Shown piece after piece: positions 59,934 through 64,000 of a stretch of DNA of 64,000 nt. A program made the translations under genes and the position numbers. Below the pieces are notes generated by a model. It did no database searches. It saw nothing but the letters and a program-made list of their open reading frames with translations, and was not told where the DNA came from. Source of the DNA: Alicyclobacillus sp. SO9 (GTDB lineage: Bacteria; Bacillota; Bacilli; Alicyclobacillales; Alicyclobacillaceae); the NCBI RefSeq assembly GCF_016406125.1, contig NZ_CP066339.1, forward strand, positions 4,402,001 through 4,466,000. The letters are read 5' to 3'. Each line of letters opens with the position of its first letter. Within the stretch, counting starts at the first letter, position 1.

Positions 59934-60470
59934 TCAGTACAACCATTCTTGAGCTAATAAGCCATAAACGATGGTGTCAGCCATTGCATCATATAACTGA
60001 ACATCTTGGCGGAGAGTACCTTCAAGCTTAAATCCCAACCGCTCGGGTATTGCGCGGCTTCTTATGTTTTCTTTGATGGCACGAATCTCAATCCGGTTTA
60101 GATCCAGTTCACGAAATCCATAATCAATCATGGCTTTACAACACTTTGTCATAATGCCTTTCGCCTCGTATTCCTTTGAAATCCAATATCCAATCGAAGC
60201 AGACCGATTCGCTTTTGAAATGTGCAACCCGATGGAACCAATCAGCTGATTGTCGTACCAAATGCATGTGGGCACACCGATTCCCGTCGCAAACCTAGTC
60301 AACGACGTTTCAACAAATGACTTCGTCTCCTCTAACGTTTGATTCTTAGCAAACATTAAAAACTGTCCAATATGATGCCTGTTCTCGGCAATGACATTGT
60401 ACAACGCCTCCGCATGCCGCATCTCCGTGATTGCTAAAGAAGTGTGTTCATCGACTTGGTACTTGAACAT
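59934..60470 (-). CDS. GNAT acetyltransferase, RimL-like
   Basis: A 178-residue acetyl-CoA-dependent transferase. Motif A is SIGYWISKEYEAKGIMTKCC (Q/RxxGxG-like acetyl-CoA loop) and the C-terminal AIPERLGFKLEG is typical of RimJ/RimL/YdaF. ATG 60470 follows GGTGGTGAT. Acceptor unknown. Confidence 0.92.
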   Translation of the reverse strand: MFKYQVDEHTSLAITEMRHAEALYNVIAENRHHIGQFLMFAKNQTLEETKSFVETSLTRFATGIGVPTCIWYDNQLIGSIGLHISKANRSASIGYWISKEYEAKGIMTKCCKAMIDYGFRELDLNRIEIRAIKENIRSRAIPERLGFKLEGTLRQDVQLYDAMADTIVYGLLAQEWLY

Positions 60471-60595
60471 TGGATCACCACCGCTCCCATCCCCTAAAAT
60501 ATAGCATTCCTTGGTCTTTTATGAAAGCGAAGCATGCCACGGTATTCCCTAGAGCTAGGAGGAACCCGGGAACCAAGAACTCTCTCAGTCCTCAG

Positions 60596-60645
60596 GTAGA
60601 ATAGGAGGTGCTGCATCCCATTGAACATCACCTCCTGCCTTCTAC
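60596..60645. repeat. Inverted repeat upstream of the rusticyanin-like gene
   Basis: GTAGA (60596-60600) and AGGAGGTG (60603-60610) pair with CACCTCCT (60629-60636) and TCTAC (60641-60645). An 18-base loop. It lies about 115 bases before the cupredoxin start; may be an operator or leader structure. Confidence 0.5.
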
Positions 60646-60758
60646 ACAACACGATATCCTCATCATACTTTCTACACACATTCCCCAAACTTCACACACA
60701 AGTTCTTGATAATTTGAACAACAGATAGAAGACAACAATGGAAAGGAAGAACCTTCAT

Positions 60759-61412
60759 ATGAAAAGAGCAATGATATATGTACCGGCCGTGCTGCTCGCA
60801 ATTGGGATTGGCGGTCTTGCAACTATTCAGGTCCTGGCCCAGAGAAACGCGCAAGCTGCACATTGGAACAGCACGTCTTACGACTCGCCTGCTCCGAGTA
60901 TGGCTATGATGCAATCCTTTACTCAAGGGAGTCCAAGGGCCGCACAGACGATATCCAAACAACAAGCAAATGCAGCCATGGAAACCTCATTACAGAATGC
61001 AACATTGTCCAAAAATACAAATACTGTAACATACCGCAAGCAGAACGTGACCGTTGTTTTTTTTGCCGGACCAGAGCAGGCTGATGGGAAATTTGTCGTT
61101 GGCGGACTCGTTAACCCTACAATTCAGGTTCGAAAAGGAGCACATGTCCAGTTCAAGGTGATTAACATGGACACCGGTATGCCCCATGGTATAGAGATGA
61201 CCACAGCAAACCCGCCGTACTCCTATATGTCAATGATGCAGGGAGGCATCTATCCCGGCTCCTTCATTGCTCCCTTACCTGAGGCACAAAATGGTCAATA
61301 CGCTGTGGCGTCGTCCGACTTCGTTGCCAATCAAAGCGGTCACTTTCATTACCTCTGTCAAGTGCCCGGGCATGCCGCCAAAGGCATGTACGGCAAGATG
61401 ATTGTAAGTTAA
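60759..61412 (+). CDS. Rusticyanin-like type 1 blue copper protein
   Basis: A 217-residue protein with an N-terminal membrane anchor (about 4-27), a Ser/Met linker, and a rusticyanin-type domain from about residue 62. Ligands are His143 (MPHGIEM), Cys200, His205 and Met210 in HYLCQVPGHAAKGMYGK; the C-x4-H-x4-M spacing and the PPYSYM and PGHAAKGMYGK strings match rusticyanin of Acidithiobacillus. It would carry electrons at high potential in acid, for example from iron or sulfur oxidation to an oxidase. ATG 60759 after AAAGGAAG; an upstream ATG at 60738 lacks a site. Confidence 0.88.
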   Translation: MKRAMIYVPAVLLAIGIGGLATIQVLAQRNAQAAHWNSTSYDSPAPSMAMMQSFTQGSPRAAQTISKQQANAAMETSLQNATLSKNTNTVTYRKQNVTVVFFAGPEQADGKFVVGGLVNPTIQVRKGAHVQFKVINMDTGMPHGIEMTTANPPYSYMSMMQGGIYPGSFIAPLPEAQNGQYAVASSDFVANQSGHFHYLCQVPGHAAKGMYGKMIVS

Positions 61413-61484
61413 CATTCCAGCCTCAATTCCTGCATTGTTCCTGCAGACTTTTTGCCGCGGTGCATGCCTCACGTCCTAAAACAG

Positions 61485-61520
61485 ATGGACACCCCCTATT
61501 GGCGAACGGGTGGTGTCCAT
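61485..61520 (-). terminator. Terminator of the helD gene
   Basis: Nine-base arms ATGGACACC (61485-61493) and GGTGTCCAT (61512-61520), extended by CCC/GGG pairing; the minus strand continues CTGTTTTAG. Confidence 0.7.
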
Positions 61521-61530
61521 GGGGATGTGG

Positions 61531-63975
61531 TTATGACTGGCCTTCTATCTCGTTACGTCCTTCATGTGTCGACTCGTACAGGTTCTGACCTACAGCCTGC
61601 ACAAAAGGCGACCAATCCCCTACTGAGTACAGTAGCAGCCGGTGCATTGCCCGCGTACACGCAGTGTACAGAAGCGTACGCTCGTTTTCCCGATTGTAAG
61701 CTTGATAGGACGCATCATAGATAATGACCGCGTCGAATTCAACTCCCTTTGCCAGATATACCGGAATCATCATCACTCCCTTTTCAAAGGTAGGCGTCTG
61801 TTTCGTAGTAAGCATAAGGTCGTCGCAGCCTCGTGTCTGCAGGGATTCATAAGCCTTGCGGCTTTCCGATGCGCTCTTTGTAATAATCGCGATAGAGTCA
61901 AATCCTTCGGATCTAAGCGACGCGATATCTCTCAATAATTGCGTGTCTCGCTTGTCTCTACTGCTCATACGCATGAGAAGAGGTTTCTTACCGCCTCGGT
62001 CAAAGGGGACAATCTCTTCTCCGTCACAGAGTAAGCCTTTCGTGAACATGACTATTTCTCGGGTCGAACGATAGCTGCGTACAAGGTTCATCACCCTCGT
62101 TTCATCATGACCATACAGTCGCAGCAAAGAGGAGTCCGATTGGTGCAAATGCGTAGCCTGAACGAATATTGCCTGCCTAAAATCACCGAGTACAGTAAAA
62201 CGAGCACGAGGAAACAGTTTCTTAAGATACTGGTATTGAAACGGTGAATAGTCCTGACCCTCATCGACAACCACATACTGGATCTGCGTATTTGTCCGAA
62301 CGCCCTCAATCAGTTCTTTTAAGTATAAAAACGGGGTTTCGTCTTCATAAAACAACTCGTCTCGACTGAGCTTACATCTTGTCTGTTTGCAAATGTCTGT
62401 CCATAGAGCAGGGATATCCGTCGCATTTGTCATCACCTCAAAACTCGCTTTGTCGCCGAACAACTGATCGTATAGACCCTTGACGTCAACGAACTTGAGT
62501 TTTTTCACCTTTCGCTTCAGAGGTTGGAAACGCTTCTTTACGAGCTTTTTGCGGAGAAGTTCTTCCTCCCGACGGGCGAAGTCAAAATCACCTTCGTCTT
62601 CTCGCCGTTTTTTGTGAATTCTTTCTTGTATTACGGCAAATTGCTCGTGAATGTCAAAGACTTCTCTCTCCTTGTGCAACTCGCCGAAGACGTCCGCATA
62701 TTCGTCATTGTCAAGGTAATTCAATTCCTCTTGAACCCACTCTGCCTCCATCTCCTGACGTTCGAGCAAAGCGAGCTCATCAAGCAACCACTTTTGTAGC
62801 AGTACGACACGATTGTCCAATTTCAAAGACGTCGGATAGCTGTAAAATTTTGATTTCATTTGCTCCTCCGTGATGAGTTCACGGTTCCTAAATCGAATGC
62901 TGTTGAACAGGATGCCTTTACATCCCAGCCACAACACATAGTTGTTGATGGCATTTAAGAACGCTTCCGATGCCTTGTACTTCATACCTTGAAGACGAGC
63001 TTCATATCCAGGAGTCTGTCGCCCAGTCCATTCATATTCAAACTGTTCGAAGGGGTCTTCAAGTGCAAACGATGCACCCAACTCGTATTCGAGGTATTCC
63101 TGAAATGTCGCCTGCTGCATGTTCTCCTCTCCAAGTTCCGGAAGGACAGTGGATACATAACTGTTGAAAATGGGATTGGGAGAAAAGAGAATCACCTGGT
63201 CAGCGTTCAGGGTATCTCGGTTCTTGTATAGTAGGAATGCTACACGCTGCAACGCTGCAGATGTCTTGCCGCTGCCGGCGGCACCCTGCACGATTAGCAT
63301 CCGACTCTTTACATCTCGGATAATGGCATTTTGCTCCCTCTGAATGGTAGCAACAATACTCTTCATTTGAGGATCTGCGCCTTTTCCCAGCACTTGCTGC
63401 AACAACTCGTCACCAATCGTTAAGCTTGCGTCAAACATATGAAGCAACTGTCCATTTTGAATCTGATATTGCCGCTTCAATTCCATCTTTCCAGAAATGC
63501 GTCCAGACGGAGCATCATAAAAAGCGGCACCCGGAGACCCATCGTAGTACATGTTGGCAATTGGAGTACGCCAGTCATAGACCAAGAAATCTAATCCATC
63601 TTCTTCAATAAACGAAGACACGCCGATGTAGACCTGCTCCGTGGCGTTCAGACCATCCTCATGGAAGTCGATGCGCCCGAAATATGGAGATGGGAGAAGT
63701 CTGTTTAAATCATTCCATTGTTTCATCAACAGCCCGTGCCCCCGCTCCCTTTCCGCTAAAACAGCGTGCTGCTGGTTAATTGAATAAAAGGTCTCTTCGA
63801 AGTCTTCAGGGGTGCTTGTGTTAACCGTGACTTCCTCCCAAAAATGTTTGCGGATGTCCGTCACCTGTTGGGCAAGACCGGACACCTTCGGTTCCAACGC
63901 GACAATTTTCCCTTTGACTTTCTCCACAACATAGCGCAGCCGCTCTTGTTCAACTTGCCAATCTCTTGCATCCAT
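61531..63975 (-). CDS. helD: RNA polymerase recycling ATPase HelD (UvrD/Rep-like)
   Basis: An 814-residue superfamily 1 protein that dislodges stalled RNA polymerase. An N-terminal coiled-coil arm (about 1-75) is followed by motor domain 1A with Walker A VQGAAGSGKTSAALQRV, an insertion region rich in charged residues (about 410-500), and motif II VVDEGQDYSPFQY; motifs III (LGDFRQAIF), IV (LVRSYRST) and VI (LYTACTRAMHRLLLY) are present. Length is like B. subtilis HelD. ATG 63975 is nine bases after GAAGGGG; GTG 63993 lacks one. Confidence 0.93.
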   Translation of the reverse strand: MDARDWQVEQERLRYVVEKVKGKIVALEPKVSGLAQQVTDIRKHFWEEVTVNTSTPEDFEETFYSINQQHAVLAERERGHGLLMKQWNDLNRLLPSPYFGRIDFHEDGLNATEQVYIGVSSFIEEDGLDFLVYDWRTPIANMYYDGSPGAAFYDAPSGRISGKMELKRQYQIQNGQLLHMFDASLTIGDELLQQVLGKGADPQMKSIVATIQREQNAIIRDVKSRMLIVQGAAGSGKTSAALQRVAFLLYKNRDTLNADQVILFSPNPIFNSYVSTVLPELGEENMQQATFQEYLEYELGASFALEDPFEQFEYEWTGRQTPGYEARLQGMKYKASEAFLNAINNYVLWLGCKGILFNSIRFRNRELITEEQMKSKFYSYPTSLKLDNRVVLLQKWLLDELALLERQEMEAEWVQEELNYLDNDEYADVFGELHKEREVFDIHEQFAVIQERIHKKRREDEGDFDFARREEELLRKKLVKKRFQPLKRKVKKLKFVDVKGLYDQLFGDKASFEVMTNATDIPALWTDICKQTRCKLSRDELFYEDETPFLYLKELIEGVRTNTQIQYVVVDEGQDYSPFQYQYLKKLFPRARFTVLGDFRQAIFVQATHLHQSDSSLLRLYGHDETRVMNLVRSYRSTREIVMFTKGLLCDGEEIVPFDRGGKKPLLMRMSSRDKRDTQLLRDIASLRSEGFDSIAIITKSASESRKAYESLQTRGCDDLMLTTKQTPTFEKGVMMIPVYLAKGVEFDAVIIYDASYQAYNRENERTLLYTACTRAMHRLLLYSVGDWSPFVQAVGQNLYESTHEGRNEIEGQS

Positions 63976-64000
63976 CAAGCCCAACCCCTTCACCAGAAGA

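Noticed and set aside
60530-60600. T-box-like sequence upstream of the GNAT gene
   Set aside because: Only a loose match to the conserved box, no specifier stem, and the gene is not aminoacyl-tRNA or amino-acid related.
60603-60730. 35-codon ORF from TTG after AGGAGGTG
   Set aside because: The ribosome site is inside a stable inverted repeat and the product is not protein-like.

Overview
The window looks like chromosomal DNA of an acidophilic, spore-forming member of the Bacillota, most probably the Alicyclobacillaceae (Alicyclobacillus, Acidibacillus or Sulfoacidibacillus-like). This is inferred from gene content: an alpha/beta-type small acid-soluble spore protein (SASP), a YtrA-type GntR regulator, a HelD of Bacillus type, strong GGAGG ribosome binding sites with many GTG and TTG starts, and electron-transfer proteins typical of sulfur or iron oxidisers (a rusticyanin-like cupredoxin, sulfide:quinone oxidoreductase and a bd-type oxidase). 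No rRNA, tRNA, insertion sequence, prophage or CRISPR array was seen.

Left part (1-13.8 kb): a truncated DMT-like transporter, a short-chain dehydrogenase, a copper lipoprotein, a cold-shock pair (csp plus a YdjO-like zinc-ribbon gene), an ABC exporter pair, a lipid kinase with a C39-like peptidase, then a NarL/NreBC-type two-component system divergent from a sulfide:quinone oxidoreductase / cytochrome bd operon. Three tandem 16-nt repeats lie in the divergent promoter region. The layout suggests regulated sulfide-to-oxygen electron flow.

13.9-20.5 kb: an unusual cluster. A long-chain acyl-CoA ligase is fused to a membrane anchor and coiled coil, and is followed by four small membrane-anchored, Gln/Ser-rich coiled-coil proteins and a Rieske/FAD oxidoreductase. 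I do not recognise the four small proteins. This is the best protein-level candidate for an undescribed system.

20.5-35.5 kb: mostly single genes. They include LspA, an SGNH hydrolase, a compact autoregulated gntR / small ORF / ECF sigma operon followed by a leaderless (signal-less) periplasmic-binding-protein-like gene, an amino-acid permease, a DODA-type dioxygenase, hydrolases, DinB proteins, a SASP, a PAS-HD protein and an L,D-transpeptidase. Several small genes of about 50 residues have strong ribosome binding sites.

35.5-42.7 kb: cysK, then about 0.8 kb of non-coding DNA made of two copies of a 415-bp unit. Each unit carries short GATC-rich hairpins at roughly 40-nt spacing. Next comes an ars locus, transcribed leftwards, with arsD, two half-size arsA genes, a DsrE-family gene and arsR, but no pump gene. 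Its leaders contain 20-bp and 21-bp tandem repeats and a back-to-back chain of mini-ORFs. A chemotaxis receptor follows.

43-64 kb: a secreted DMF-amidohydrolase-like lipoprotein, a copper cluster (DUF4396 membrane protein, CopZ, a lipoprotein with two cupredoxin domains), a MerR/SRPBCC/MFS group with a textbook 19-bp-spacer MerR promoter, a 964-residue surface protein, and regulators, transporters and small enzymes. It ends with the rusticyanin-like gene and helD. Three separate copper-protein loci (1.7, 46-47 and 60.8 kb) point to a copper-dependent periplasmic electron-transfer chain.
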